This document shows positions 17,062-27,383 of a stretch of 64,000 nt of DNA, one piece after another. Under the pieces are notes generated by a model. The model searched no databases. It saw nothing but the letters and a program-made list of their open reading frames with translations, and was not told where the DNA came from. A program made the position numbers and the translations under genes. The DNA comes from Paralcaligenes sp. KSB-10 (GTDB taxonomy: Bacteria; Pseudomonadota; Gammaproteobacteria; Burkholderiales; Burkholderiaceae_B). Each line of letters opens with the position of its first letter. Within the stretch, counting starts at the first letter, position 1. Location of the stretch: assembly GCF_021266465.1 (NCBI RefSeq), contig NZ_CP089848.1, forward strand, positions 4,154,001 to 4,218,000. The letters run 5' to 3'.

Positions 17062-18972
17062 ATGAGCGAATCCGATACTTCCGTTCAAGGCGCCGAAACA
17101 CTGGGTTTCCAGGCCGAGGTCAAGCAACTGCTGCATTTGATGATTCATTCCTTGTACAGCAACAAGGAAATCTTCCTGCGCGAGCTGGTATCCAATGCGT
17201 CGGATGCGTGCGATAAATTGCGCTTCGAGGCCATAGACCAGCCGGATTTGCTGCAAGGCGATACCGATCTGCGCATTCGAGTGGAATACGACAAGGCGCA
17301 ACGCACGGTTACGATTTCCGATAACGGCGTGGGCATGTCGCGCGACGAGGCGGTGGCCAACCTGGGCACGATAGCGCGCTCGGGCACCAAGGAATTCTTT
17401 TCGCACCTGACCGGCGACAAGCAAAAAGATGCGCAACTGATCGGCCAGTTCGGCGTAGGTTTTTATTCTTCGTTCATTGTGGCCGAAAAAGTGTCGGTGC
17501 TGAGCCGCCGCGCCGGCGCGGTGGAAACCGATGCCATCTTGTGGGAATCGGACGGCCAGGGCGAATTCTCGATCATGCAGGTCGAGAAAGCCGATCGCGG
17601 CACTTCGGTTACCTTGTATCTGCGCGAAGGCGAAGACGACTTTCTAAGCGGCTGGAAACTGCGTGAAGTGCTGCGCCGCTATTCCGATCATATCTCGCTG
17701 CCTATCCAGATGCTGAAGGAAGAATGGGACAGCGAAAAATCCGAGCAGGTCAAGAAGACCGAATGGGAAACCGTCAATCAGGCCAACGCCTTGTGGACGC
17801 GCAGCAAGTCCGATATTACCGACGAGCAGTACCAGGAGTTCTACAAGCATATTGGGCACGATTTCGACAACCCCCTGGCCTGGACGCATAACCGGGTCGA
17901 GGGCCGCAGCGAATATACGCAGTTGCTGTACATCCCCAAGCATGCGCCCATGGATCTCTGGGATCGCGAAGGGCGGCGCGGCGTCAAGCTGTACGTGAAA
18001 CGCGTCTTCATCATGGACGATGCCGAACAGCTCCTGCCCATGTATTTGCGCTTTGTGCGCGGCGTGATCGATTCGGCCGACCTGCCTTTGAATGTATCGC
18101 GCGAAATCCTGCAGGAAAGCCGCGACGTGCGCGTGATCCGCGAGGGTTCCGCCAAGCGGGTATTGTCCCTGCTGGAAGACCTGGCCGAAAACAAGCCGGA
18201 GCAGTATGCCGAGTTCTGGGAACAGTTCGGCCAGGTGCTCAAGGAAGGTACGGGCGAAGATGCCGCCAATAAAGAGCGCATCGCCAAGCTGTTGCGGTTT
18301 GCCTCCACGCAGGCCGATAGCGCCGCGCAAACCGTGTCCTTTGCCGATTATGTCGGCCGCCTGAAAGAAGGGCAGGACAAAATCTATTACGTCAGCGCCG
18401 ATTCCTACGCGGCGGCCAGCAACAGCCCGCACCTGGAGATTTTCCGCAAGAAAGGGCTGGAAGTCCTGCTGCTGTCCGATCGCGTAGACGAATGGATGCT
18501 GTCGCATCTGCGCGAATTCGAGGGCAAGTCGCTGGTGTCGATCGCCAAGGGCGGCCTGGACCTCGATCAACTGGCCGACGAAGACGAGAAAAAGCATCAG
18601 ACCGAAGTCGCCGAAACCTTCAAGCCTTTGATCGAACGCCTGAAGACCTCGCTGGCCGACAGGGTGAAAGACGTGCGGGTGACCGTGCGCCTGGTGGATT
18701 CGCCGGCCTGCGTCGTGGTCGATGAAAACGAGCTCAGCCCGCACCTGATGCGCATGCTGCAGGCGGCCGGGCAGGAAGCGCCGCAGGTCAAGCCGATATT
18801 GGAAATCAATCCCGAACACGCCTTGATCGGTCGCGTGCAGGATGCCGCCGACGGCGATTTCAGCGAATGGGCCCAGTTGCTGCTGGACCAGGCCATGCTG
18901 GCCGAAGGCGCGCACCTGGCCGACCCGGCCTCGTTCGTCAAGCGCATGAACCGTTTGCTGCTCAATGCCTGA
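17062..18972 (+). CDS. htpG: Molecular chaperone HtpG (Hsp90)
   Basis: 636-aa cytosolic Hsp90, the normal bacterial length. The N-terminal GHKL ATPase domain shows [30 protein letters not shown] and [14 protein letters not shown]. The middle domain has [11 protein letters not shown] and [16 protein letters not shown] with the catalytic-loop arginine. A C-terminal dimerisation domain follows, without the eukaryotic EEVD tail. The ATG at 17062 begins the conserved MSESDTS-type start; the frame is open 165 bp further upstream, but that stretch contains the heat-shock promoter and is not coding. Confidence 0.98.
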   Translation: MSESDTSVQGAETLGFQAEVKQLLHLMIHSLYSNKEIFLRELVSNASDACDKLRFEAIDQPDLLQGDTDLRIRVEYDKAQRTVTISDNGVGMSRDEAVANLGTIARSGTKEFFSHLTGDKQKDAQLIGQFGVGFYSSFIVAEKVSVLSRRAGAVETDAILWESDGQGEFSIMQVEKADRGTSVTLYLREGEDDFLSGWKLREVLRRYSDHISLPIQMLKEEWDSEKSEQVKKTEWETVNQANALWTRSKSDITDEQYQEFYKHIGHDFDNPLAWTHNRVEGRSEYTQLLYIPKHAPMDLWDREGRRGVKLYVKRVFIMDDAEQLLPMYLRFVRGVIDSADLPLNVSREILQESRDVRVIREGSAKRVLSLLEDLAENKPEQYAEFWEQFGQVLKEGTGEDAANKERIAKLLRFASTQADSAAQTVSFADYVGRLKEGQDKIYYVSADSYAAASNSPHLEIFRKKGLEVLLLSDRVDEWMLSHLREFEGKSLVSIAKGGLDLDQLADEDEKKHQTEVAETFKPLIERLKTSLADRVKDVRVTVRLVDSPACVVVDENELSPHLMRMLQAAGQEAPQVKPILEINPEHALIGRVQDAADGDFSEWAQLLLDQAMLAEGAHLADPASFVKRMNRLLLNA

Positions 18973-18974
18973 AC

Positions 18975-18995
18975 GGGTGGGCGCAAGGCCCACCC
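18975..18995. repeat. REP-like hairpin, copy 1
   Basis: GGGTGGGC at 18975-18982 pairs perfectly with GCCCACCC at 18988-18995 around GCAAG, followed by CTAC. It starts 2 nt after the htpG stop and could act as terminator or mRNA-end stabiliser. Similar hairpins lie at 19079, 22346 and 55444. Confidence 0.65.
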
Positions 18996-19030
18996 CTACT
19001 CTTGATGCGTGAATATTGTTGATTCACCGT

Positions 19031-19055
19031 AGCGGCGGCCCTGGTGGCCGCCGCT
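19031..19055. terminator. Strong GC hairpin between convergent htpG and ampD
   Basis: AGCGGCGGCC at 19031-19040 and GGCCGCCGCT at 19046-19055 form a perfect 10-bp stem with a 5-nt loop. There is no T-run, so it is only a possible bidirectional terminator. Confidence 0.4.
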
Positions 19056-19078
19056 CGTTGACGTATCGTGACGTGTAC

Positions 19079-19094
19079 GGGCGCAAGGCCGCCC
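19079..19094. repeat. REP-like hairpin, copy 2 (short)
   Basis: GGGCG at 19079-19083 and CGCCC at 19090-19094 flank CAAGGC, followed by TTAC. The core and loop resemble copy 1, about 100 bp away. Confidence 0.5.
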
Positions 19095-19125
19095 TTACCA
19101 GCCTTGGCGCTGTCGACAAATTCAA

Positions 19126-19707
19126 TTAAACCGGTGGCATCTGCCTTTTGAACCAGCCGCACTCTTGCCCGAAACGGCTCCAGTCGAAACCGGGGCCGGG
19201 GTCGGTCTTGCGGCCGGGGGCGATGTGTTCGTGGCCGCGCACCGCCTTCAGGGCATGCCGGCAGCGCAGGGCCGAATTCAAGTCGGCCAGTGTCCGGTAC
19301 TGGTCTTCGGTATAGGGCGTGCAATCGGTGCCTTCCAGCTCGATTCCGATGGAAAAATCATTGCAGCGCTCGCGGCCTTCAAAAGACGATACGCCTGCAT
19401 GCCAGGCGCGCTGGTCGCTTGAGACGAACTGCACCACCGTGCCGTCGCGGCGCACGAAAAAGTGCGCCGACACCCGCAGGCCGCGCAGGCGCGGCAGCCA
19501 GGGATGGCTGGAGTAATCGAGGCGGTTCAGGAATAGATCGACCACTTCCGTGCCGCCGAATTGCCCCGGAGGCAGGCTGATATTGTGAACGACCAGCAGG
19601 ATGGGATCGATGCCTTGCGGGCGCGCATCGTGGTTGGGCGAGGGAGCATGGGCTACTTTCGGATGGCGCCGCAGCCAGCCGTGACGGTCCAGCGCCAGCG
19701 AACTCAC
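19126..19707 (-). CDS. ampD: 1,6-anhydro-N-acetylmuramyl-L-alanine amidase AmpD
   Basis: 193-aa cytosolic zinc amidase of peptidoglycan recycling that removes the peptide from anhydro-muropeptides and so controls beta-lactamase inducers in species with AmpR. Zinc ligands are His41 in LLVVHNIS, plus the His and Asp of VRGHEHIAPGRKTDPGPG near the C-terminus. SAHFFVRRDGTVVQFV and NDFSIGIELEG are family blocks. The GTG at 19707 was chosen because it overlaps the upstream stop as GTGA and gives the usual length. The open frame runs 12 codons further upstream. Confidence 0.95.
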   Translation of the reverse strand: MSSLALDRHGWLRRHPKVAHAPSPNHDARPQGIDPILLVVHNISLPPGQFGGTEVVDLFLNRLDYSSHPWLPRLRGLRVSAHFFVRRDGTVVQFVSSDQRAWHAGVSSFEGRERCNDFSIGIELEGTDCTPYTEDQYRTLADLNSALRCRHALKAVRGHEHIAPGRKTDPGPGFDWSRFGQECGWFKRQMPPV

Positions 19708-19967
19708 GAGCGTACGCCCAGCTTGGCATGCTCCTGGCTGCACCAGGTCTGGCCGTTGATGAGAACGGCTTCGGAGCGCGGCATGTGTATGCCGCAGTGG
19801 GCGCAGCGCACCATGGATTCAGGATGCTGGATGGGCGGGGCGCCGCGGCGGGCCGCCTGCTTGGGCTGGCGGGTGCCCGCCTGGTTGTTGGCATTGTGTT
19901 GCGCCAGGATGCGGGCCAGCAGCATGCCGCCGACGATCAGCACTATCCAGAATAATACTTTTCCCAC
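19704..19967 (-). CDS. PP0621-family small membrane-anchored protein
   Basis: 87-aa protein. One N-terminal membrane helix (VLFWIVLIVGGMLLARILA) is followed by a linker and a small zinc-ribbon-like region, MVRCAHCGIHMPRSEA then WCSQEH, that could bind a metal. Function is unknown in the family. It starts at a GTG with GAGG six nt upstream, one nt after the ypjD stop, and its stop overlaps the ampD GTG, so the three are one transcription unit. Confidence 0.85.
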   Translation of the reverse strand: MGKVLFWIVLIVGGMLLARILAQHNANNQAGTRQPKQAARRGAPPIQHPESMVRCAHCGIHMPRSEAVLINGQTWCSQEHAKLGVRS

Positions 19968-19968
19968 T

Positions 19969-20811
19969 TTAACCTCGTTGCAGTATGACTTCGAGCACGA
20001 ATCGGCTGCCTGTATAGGCGAGCAATAAAAAGGCAAACCCCACCAGGGTCCAGCGCAGGGCGATGCGGCCGCGCCAGCCCCGCGCATAGCGGCCCAGCAG
20101 CAGGCCCCCGAAGGTCAGCCACGACAACAGGGTGAATACGGTCTTGTGATCCAGGGGAAACATTTTGCCTGTCAGGCCCATGGAAACGATCGCGCCGGAA
20201 ATGACCGCCAGAGTCAGGACGAAAAAACCTACCCAGATCAGGCGAAACAGCAGATGCTCCTGCACCAGCAGGGGCGGCATGGAGTCGAGCGCCCGGCTGA
20301 TGAAATTGCGGTTGGCTTCCTGTTCGACGGGACGATGCAGATGGCGGTCCAGCGCGATCATGAGTATGGCATGCAGCGCTGCGATGGTAATGAGCCCGTA
20401 GGCTGTCAGCGCAATGAGCAGGTGCGCGCGCAGCCAGTCGTTATGGGCGTGAGCCACGATATAGCCCTGCGGAAACACGGCGGCGACCAGCGAGACGAGC
20501 GTGACCGCGGGGAGTAAAATGAGCAGCAGGCCATCGATGCGCAGGATCAGGCTTTCAAGCCAGAATATGATCATGCCTACCCATATGGCGGCCGACATGC
20601 CCAGTGCCCAGCTCAGGCGCAGACTGTTGTCCAGAAGGATGGACTGATGCAGCGCTATGCCGTGCAGGATGATGGCGCTGAGCAGGCATATTCGGCCGAC
20701 TTTGCCGGCATGGGCCTGGGCGCCGCCAAGGGTGAGGGGGCGCCAGAGCGAAATGGCCAAAATGGCATAAGCCAGCGCGGCTAACGAGTGAAATACAATG
20801 CCTGCAGACAT
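19969..20811 (-). CDS. CcsA/YpjD-family cytochrome c assembly-like membrane protein
   Basis: 280-aa protein with about eight hydrophobic helices. It contains VAHAHNDWLRAHLLIALTAY and FPLDHKTVFTLLSWLTF, histidine-containing segments of the CcsA/CcmC/HemX superfamily. E. coli YpjD is the nearest characterised type; its precise role is unsettled, so heme handling is only inferred. It is divergent from ffh, and the ypjD-ffh pairing is common in proteobacteria. Confidence 0.88.
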   Translation of the reverse strand: MSAGIVFHSLAALAYAILAISLWRPLTLGGAQAHAGKVGRICLLSAIILHGIALHQSILLDNSLRLSWALGMSAAIWVGMIIFWLESLILRIDGLLLILLPAVTLVSLVAAVFPQGYIVAHAHNDWLRAHLLIALTAYGLITIAALHAILMIALDRHLHRPVEQEANRNFISRALDSMPPLLVQEHLLFRLIWVGFFVLTLAVISGAIVSMGLTGKMFPLDHKTVFTLLSWLTFGGLLLGRYARGWRGRIALRWTLVGFAFLLLAYTGSRFVLEVILQRG

Positions 20812-20913
20812 ATTCCCTGAAGTTCTGATTTGACTGGGTAGGGCATAATGCCCGCTTAAGGCGATTTTAGACCTTATCCCCAGAGATCAACTAGTTTAAG
20901 CGAAACGATCGTT

Positions 20914-22329
20914 ATGCTCGACAATCTGACTCAACGCCTGTCGCGCGTGGTGAAAACCATGCGGGGCGAGGCCAGGCTTACCGAAGCCAATACTCAAGAG
21001 ATGCTGCGCGAAGTGCGCATGGCGCTGCTCGAGGCCGATGTGGCCCTGCCCGTGGTGCGCGATTTCGTCGCCCGCGTGAAAGAGCGGGCGCTGGGCCAGG
21101 ATGTCGTGGGCAGCCTGAACCCGGGCCAGGCGCTGGTGGGGGTGGTGCATAAAGAATTGACGTCCCTGATGGGCGGCGACCAGAGCGCCGAAGCCGGCGA
21201 GCTTTCGTTGGCGGCCCAGCCGCCCGCGGTGGTGCTGATGGCCGGCCTGCAGGGCGCGGGCAAGACCACCACAACCGGCAAGCTCGCCAAATGGCTGAGC
21301 GAAGGCGGCCACAGCCAGAATGGGCGCAAGACCGGCAAGAAAAAAGTGCTGGTGGTCAGCGCCGACGTGTATCGCCCGGCCGCCATCGAGCAGTTGAAAA
21401 TGGTGGCCGAGCAGGTCAAGGTCGACTTCCTGCCTTCCGATGCCTCGCAAAAGCCCGAAGACATTGCGCGTGCCGCGCTCGATCATGCCAAGCGCTACCA
21501 CTACGATGTACTGATCGTCGATACGGCCGGACGCCTGGGCATCGACGAGGTCATGATGCGCGAGATTCGCGCTCTGCACGATATTTTGAACCCTATAGAA
21601 ACCCTGTTTGTGGTGGATGCCATGCAGGGCCAGGACGCGGTCAATGTGGCCAAGGCCTTTGCCGATGCCCTGCCGCTCACCGGTGTGGTGCTGACCAAGC
21701 TCGACGGCGATGCGCGCGGCGGCGCGGCCCTGTCGGTGCGCCATGTTACCGGCAAGCCTCTCAAGTTTGTCGGGGTATCCGAAAAACTCGACGGCCTCGA
21801 GCCTTTTCATCCGGAACGCATGGCGCAGCGCGTGCTGGGCATGGGCGACATCGTGTCCCTGGTCGAGCAGGCGCAGAAAAATGTCGATATGGCCGAGGCG
21901 CAAAAGCTGGCGGCCAAGATCAAGTCGGGCAGCCGCTTCGATTTGAACGACTTTCGCGACCAACTGCAGCAGGTCAAGAAAATGGGCGATATGGGTTCGC
22001 TGCTTGAAAAGCTGCCGGCCCAGTTCGCGCAGGCGGCCGGGCAGTTGCAAGGCGGCCAGGCCGAGAAGCAGCTGCGGCGCACGGAAGGCATACTGAATTC
22101 GATGACGGTCGCCGAACGGGTCAAGCCCGAACTGCTCAAGGCGTCGCGCAAGCGCCGTATCGCGGCCGGCGCGGGCGTGCCCGTGCAGGAAGTCAATCGC
22201 CTGCTGGCGCAGTTCGACCAGATGCAGGGCATGATGAAGCAAATGAAAAAAGGCGGCATGGCCAAAATGATGCGCGCCATGGGTGGCCTGAAAGGCCTGG
22301 GCAAAGGCGGTTTCGGGGGCATGCGCTAG
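20914..22329 (+). CDS. ffh: Signal recognition particle protein Ffh
   Basis: 471-aa SRP54 GTPase that binds 4.5S RNA and signal sequences and delivers ribosomes to FtsY. The N domain (LREVRMALLEADVALPVV) is followed by the G domain with P-loop GLQGAGKTTTTGKLA, DTAGRLGID and LTKLDGDARGGAAL. The methionine-rich M domain at the C-terminus (MQGMMKQMKKGGMAKMMRAM) forms the signal-peptide groove. Length is normal, with no sign of disruption. Confidence 0.98.
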   Translation: MLDNLTQRLSRVVKTMRGEARLTEANTQEMLREVRMALLEADVALPVVRDFVARVKERALGQDVVGSLNPGQALVGVVHKELTSLMGGDQSAEAGELSLAAQPPAVVLMAGLQGAGKTTTTGKLAKWLSEGGHSQNGRKTGKKKVLVVSADVYRPAAIEQLKMVAEQVKVDFLPSDASQKPEDIARAALDHAKRYHYDVLIVDTAGRLGIDEVMMREIRALHDILNPIETLFVVDAMQGQDAVNVAKAFADALPLTGVVLTKLDGDARGGAALSVRHVTGKPLKFVGVSEKLDGLEPFHPERMAQRVLGMGDIVSLVEQAQKNVDMAEAQKLAAKIKSGSRFDLNDFRDQLQQVKKMGDMGSLLEKLPAQFAQAAGQLQGGQAEKQLRRTEGILNSMTVAERVKPELLKASRKRRIAAGAGVPVQEVNRLLAQFDQMQGMMKQMKKGGMAKMMRAMGGLKGLGKGGFGGMR

Positions 22330-22345
22330 GCAGCTTGCCGGTTCA

Positions 22346-22364
22346 GGCGGGCACGAGGCCCGCC
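22346..22364. repeat. REP-like hairpin, copy 3
   Basis: GGCGGGC at 22346-22352 pairs with GCCCGCC at 22358-22364 around ACGAG, followed by TCTAC. It starts 17 bp after the ffh stop, in the convergent gap with the prolyl aminopeptidase gene. Confidence 0.65.
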
Positions 22365-22464
22365 TCTACGAAGCCACTGCTCGGCGACGGGCGATGGGTG
22401 CTCCCATGTTTTGTGGCCCGCCCCTGCCGATTCAGCTACTCCTTCATGTTTCGCGGGCCCACGC

Positions 22465-24161
<1,697 letters not shown>

Positions 24162-24225
24162 AAGCTGAATTGTAGTGATTGCGGGCCGTTCTTTCACGCT
24201 TGTCTGTGAAGAAAAAGCGCGGAGC

Positions 24226-24256
24226 TTGCGTAACAGTTGGAAGCTGGCGCTATAAT
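24226..24256 (+). promoter_or_regulatory. Promoter of tRNA-Gly
   Basis: TTGCGT at 24226-24231 and a perfect TATAAT at 24251-24256 with 19-bp spacing, ending 43 bp before the tRNA. Confidence 0.6.
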
Positions 24257-24299
24257 GCCTGCGCTGTACGATTGGCTCCGCGTCAATTCACCAGCCTTT

Positions 24300-24373
24300 G
24301 CGGGTGTAGTTCAATGGTAGAACGGCAGCTTCCCAAGCTGCATACGAGGGTTCGATTCCCTTCACCCGCTCCA
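24300..24373 (+). tRNA. tRNA-Gly(CCC)
   Basis: 74-nt cloverleaf with encoded CCA. Acceptor GCGGGTG/CACCCGC with discriminator T, D arm GTTCAATGGTAGAAC, anticodon stem GCAGC/GCTGC around TTCCCAA giving CCC, and T arm GAGGGTTCGATTCCCTT. It closely resembles E. coli glyU. Confidence 0.95.
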
Positions 24374-24417
24374 TCGCCTTGATCCATGGAGTTCCGTGGC
24401 CGTCTACTGAAATCACC

Positions 24418-25296
24418 TCACGATGATTCTTCCACAAGCTTGTCTTGTGTTTTCGTATTGAAGTCGTCGGCGTCGTGGCGTTCGTGCAGTTGCGAGGAAA
24501 GATCGCCCGATACGCGATTGACCATGCGTCCGCGAATTACCGCGGGTCGCTCCAGGATTGTGTCGGCCCAGCGCTGTATGTGCTTGTAGTCCTGCACCGA
24601 CAGGAATTCAGCCGCGCCGTACTGCCAGCCCTTGACCAGGCCGCCGTACCAGGGAAACACCGCGATGTCGGCGATGGTGTAGTCGGCCCCGCTCAGGAAC
24701 TCGCTTTCGGCCAGGCGGCGGTCCAGCACGTCCAGCTGACGCTTGACCTCCATGGCATAGCGATCGATGGCGTATTCGATCTTGGTCGGCGCATAGGCGT
24801 AAAAGTGACCGAAGCCTCCGCCCAGATAAGGTGCGCTGCCCATCTGCCAGAACAGCCAGGACAGGCATTCGGCACGGGCCGGTTGTGTGGTGGGCAGCAA
24901 GGCGCCGAACTTTTCGGCGAGGTAGACCAGGATCGCGCCGGACTCGAACACGCGCACCGGTTCCGGGCCTGAACGGTCCATCAGCGCCGGGATCTTGGAG
25001 TTGGGGTTCACTGCGACGAAACCGCTGCCGAACTGCTTGCCCTCGCGGATCTTGATCAGCCACGCGTCGTACTCGGCGCCGGAGTGGCCCAGAGCCAGCA
25101 GCTCTTCCAGCATGATGGTGACTTTCTGGCCGTTGGGCGTGGCGAGCGAATAGAGCTGCAGCGGGTGGCGCCCCACCGGCAAGGCCTCGTCGTGGGTCGG
25201 GCCGGCGATCGGCCGGTTGATGCTCGCGAAGTTGCCGCCATTGGGCTTGTTCCAGGTCCAGACCTTCGGGGGGGTGTACTCAGGGGTATCCGTCAT
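24418..25296 (-). CDS. yghU: YghU-type glutathione S-transferase / disulfide-bond oxidoreductase
   Basis: 292-aa GST of the Nu class. A long N-terminal arm (PPKVWTWNKPNGGNFASINR) typical of YghU comes before the thioredoxin fold, which includes LYSLATPNGQKVTIMLEEL and FGSGFVAVNPNSKIPALMD, then RVFESGAILVYLAEKFG. The all-alpha C-terminal domain includes YTIADIAVFPWYG. E. coli YghU binds two glutathiones and reduces disulfides and peroxides. A single-gene unit, convergent with tRNA-Gly. Confidence 0.93.
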   Translation of the reverse strand: MTDTPEYTPPKVWTWNKPNGGNFASINRPIAGPTHDEALPVGRHPLQLYSLATPNGQKVTIMLEELLALGHSGAEYDAWLIKIREGKQFGSGFVAVNPNSKIPALMDRSGPEPVRVFESGAILVYLAEKFGALLPTTQPARAECLSWLFWQMGSAPYLGGGFGHFYAYAPTKIEYAIDRYAMEVKRQLDVLDRRLAESEFLSGADYTIADIAVFPWYGGLVKGWQYGAAEFLSVQDYKHIQRWADTILERPAVIRGRMVNRVSGDLSSQLHERHDADDFNTKTQDKLVEESS

Positions 25297-25472
25297 ATTT
25301 CATCTCCAGAAAAAACAAAGAGCTCTCGGCCATCATGTCGATCATAGCGTTGTGAAGGCAAGCCTCGATGACCCACTTTATTGCGCCTGCTTACCGACGG
25401 TAGTAGACTGTAGTACATTTTCTACGCCATGGTTGACCCGTGGCGTATCTGATCAATCAAGGAGGTCTCACT

Positions 25473-25553
25473 GTGCGCAAGACCAACAAACAGGCACTCG
25501 ACCAGCATGCGGGACGCACAAGGGCTCCGAACAACTATCAGTTTATTGCCTAA
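25473..25553 (+). CDS. 26-codon leader peptide ORF ahead of the amino acid ABC importer
   Basis: A GTG at 25473 follows AAGGAGGT with 7-nt spacing, the best ribosome-binding site in this part of the window. It opens a 26-residue frame (starts MRKTNKQALDQH, ends APNNYQFIA) closed by TAA at 25551. The ATPase ATG comes 5 nt later with no ribosome site of its own, so ATPase translation may depend on this leader by coupling or reinitiation. The peptide is basic, without membrane segment, and I do not recognise it. It could be a regulatory leader or a degraded gene start. Too short for routine gene callers. Confidence 0.6.
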   Translation: MRKTNKQALDQHAGRTRAPNNYQFIA

Positions 25554-25558
25554 GCCGC

Positions 25559-26362
25559 ATGTTACGCCGTAGCGCATGGTCGAGGGCAGAAAACACAGGT
25601 CTTACGAAAGACGCCAGGGACACGTCCGGCAAGGAAGCCATTGTCGAATTCCGGGGGGTATGGAAACGCTTTGGCGATCTGGAAGTTCTGAAAGATATCA
25701 ATCTGGCCGTCGGGCGAGGCGAGGTGGTGGTGGTCATTGGCCCCTCCGGGGCAGGCAAGTCCACCCTGTGCCGAACAATCAACAGGCTGGAAATCATCGA
25801 CAAAGGATCGATATTCGTCGACGGCAAGCCTCAGCCGGTCGAGGGAACAGAGCTATACGAATTCCGCGCCGGGATTGGAATGGTCTTTCAATCCTTTAAT
25901 TTGTTTTCACATAAGTCGATTCTGGAAAACGTGACGCTGGCGCCGCGTAAAATTCTCGGGCAAGACAGAGCCTCGGCGCAGGCCAATGCTTACCGTCTAC
26001 TCGACATGGTCGGAATCCGCTCGAAGGCGAATTCGATGCCGGCGCAACTTTCGGGGGGCCAGCGCCAGCGCGCGGCAATCGCTCGCGCCCTCGCGATGGA
26101 TCCCAAGGTCATTCTCTTCGATGAACCCACTTCTGCGCTAGACCCGGAGTCAACCCAGGAGGTTCTGGCAACCATGCAGCAGTTGGCCGGGCAAGGAACC
26201 ACCATGATTGTTGTCACACACGAAATGTCATTCGCCAGGTCGTGCGCCGATCGGGTGGTCTTCATGGCGGATGGAGCGATCGTCGAGATTGCAAGCCCGG
26301 AAGCTTTCTTCAGTGCGCCAGAGAGCGAGCGCGCCCGCAGCTTTCTTGCCTCCGTGCGTTGA
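25559..26362 (+). CDS. Polar amino acid ABC transporter ATP-binding protein (GlnQ/GltL type)
   Basis: 267-aa ATPase. Walker A GPSGAGKST, Q-loop GMVFQSFNLFSHKS, signature LSGGQRQRAAIARALAMDP, Walker B VILFDEPTSALDPE, switch VVTHEMSFAR. This is the typical pattern of polar amino acid importers. The domain begins at residue 29 (IVEFRGVWKRFGD), giving an unusual N-terminal extension. The ATG at 25559 is the only normal start in frame, lacks a ribosome site and sits 5 nt after the leader ORF stop. Confidence 0.92.
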   Translation: MLRRSAWSRAENTGLTKDARDTSGKEAIVEFRGVWKRFGDLEVLKDINLAVGRGEVVVVIGPSGAGKSTLCRTINRLEIIDKGSIFVDGKPQPVEGTELYEFRAGIGMVFQSFNLFSHKSILENVTLAPRKILGQDRASAQANAYRLLDMVGIRSKANSMPAQLSGGQRQRAAIARALAMDPKVILFDEPTSALDPESTQEVLATMQQLAGQGTTMIVVTHEMSFARSCADRVVFMADGAIVEIASPEAFFSAPESERARSFLASVR

Positions 26363-26440
26363 CGGGCTTGGTTTCTTCGTTGGTCGGGGCGCAGGTGCCC
26401 GGGCTGTTTGATCACAAGACAGGTAAAAGGAGTGTCGAAT

Positions 26441-27346
26441 ATGAAGTTTATGAAACGGTCGAAAATCTTCGCCTCGGTGGCTGTTGCCGCCGCGTTTGCT
26501 CTGGGCGCCAGCGAGTGCGCCATCGGCGCGGAGCATACCAACGAGGGCGCTTCATCGGCCGTCAAAGCCTACCCGGCGGGTACGACGATGGCCAAAATAC
26601 AGCAACGCGGCAAGATAATTGTGGGAGTCAAAGTCGATTTTCCGCTGTTTGGATTGAAAAACCCGGTTACCGGCAAACTGGAAGGAATGGACATTCAGCT
26701 CGCTCAGGGAATTGCCAAGGATTTGACCGGCAGCGCCAGCAATATCCAATTCGTTGAAGTCAATAGCGGCAACCGCGAAGTATTTCTGCAGCAAAACAAG
26801 GTGGATATCGTGATTGCGACGTACCCGCCAAATCCGAAACGCGAGAAAGCCGTCGATTTTGCCGGGCCTTACCTCATGAGTCCGATCGGCACCATGGTGA
26901 ACAAAGGCGACGATTCCATAAAGAAGGTGTCGGACCTCAACGGCAAGAATATCTGCGTGACCAAGGGCTCGGGGTCGGAAACCTATGTTCCTTTGAATGC
27001 GCCCAAAGCGAAGTTGACGGTATTCAGCTCGATGACGCAATGCATGGAGGCGCTTCAGCAGAGGCGGGTCGACGGTGTTACAACGACCCAGAGTATTTTA
27101 TTGGGGCAGATGAGCCAGAATCCCGGCAAGTTCAAGCTCGTACCGACAGAGCTGCTGAACACGGCTGGGAAAAAAGCCTCGGATAACGACTCCATCGGCT
27201 TGCCGAAGGGCGATAAGGCGCTTCACGACTATCTCGATTCGTACTTGAAGAAAATCTTTGCCAACGGCGAGTGGAAGAAGATGTACGACAGCACACTCGG
27301 CTCGGTGATGCCGGGCGACGCAACGCCGCCGCCCATTTTGTATTAG
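26441..27346 (+). CDS. Amino acid ABC transporter substrate-binding protein (SBP family 3)
   Basis: 301-aa periplasmic binding protein. The signal peptide (KIFASVAVAAAFALGAS, cleavage near AIGA) is followed by the family 3 core: GKIIVGVKVDFPLFGLKNP, LEGMDIQLAQGIAKDL, IVIATYPPNPKREKAVDFAGPY (the usual T-x-T-x-x-R region, here with YPPNPKR) and LNGKNICVTKGSGSE. The ATG at 26441 has AAAAGGAG 8 nt upstream. The ligand is probably an amino acid or small amine; glutamate- or glutamine-like cannot be distinguished. Confidence 0.92.
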   Translation: MKFMKRSKIFASVAVAAAFALGASECAIGAEHTNEGASSAVKAYPAGTTMAKIQQRGKIIVGVKVDFPLFGLKNPVTGKLEGMDIQLAQGIAKDLTGSASNIQFVEVNSGNREVFLQQNKVDIVIATYPPNPKREKAVDFAGPYLMSPIGTMVNKGDDSIKKVSDLNGKNICVTKGSGSETYVPLNAPKAKLTVFSSMTQCMEALQQRRVDGVTTTQSILLGQMSQNPGKFKLVPTELLNTAGKKASDNDSIGLPKGDKALHDYLDSYLKKIFANGEWKKMYDSTLGSVMPGDATPPPILY

Positions 27347-27383
27347 AGGAAAACGTGGTCAGCGGGACACTTTAGGGGTACCT

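Noticed and set aside
25217-25558. Upstream extension of the amino acid ATPase frame by 114 codons
   Set aside because: It overlaps the yghU 5' end and the leader ORF, has no ribosome site and no homology; the ATPase begins at 25559.
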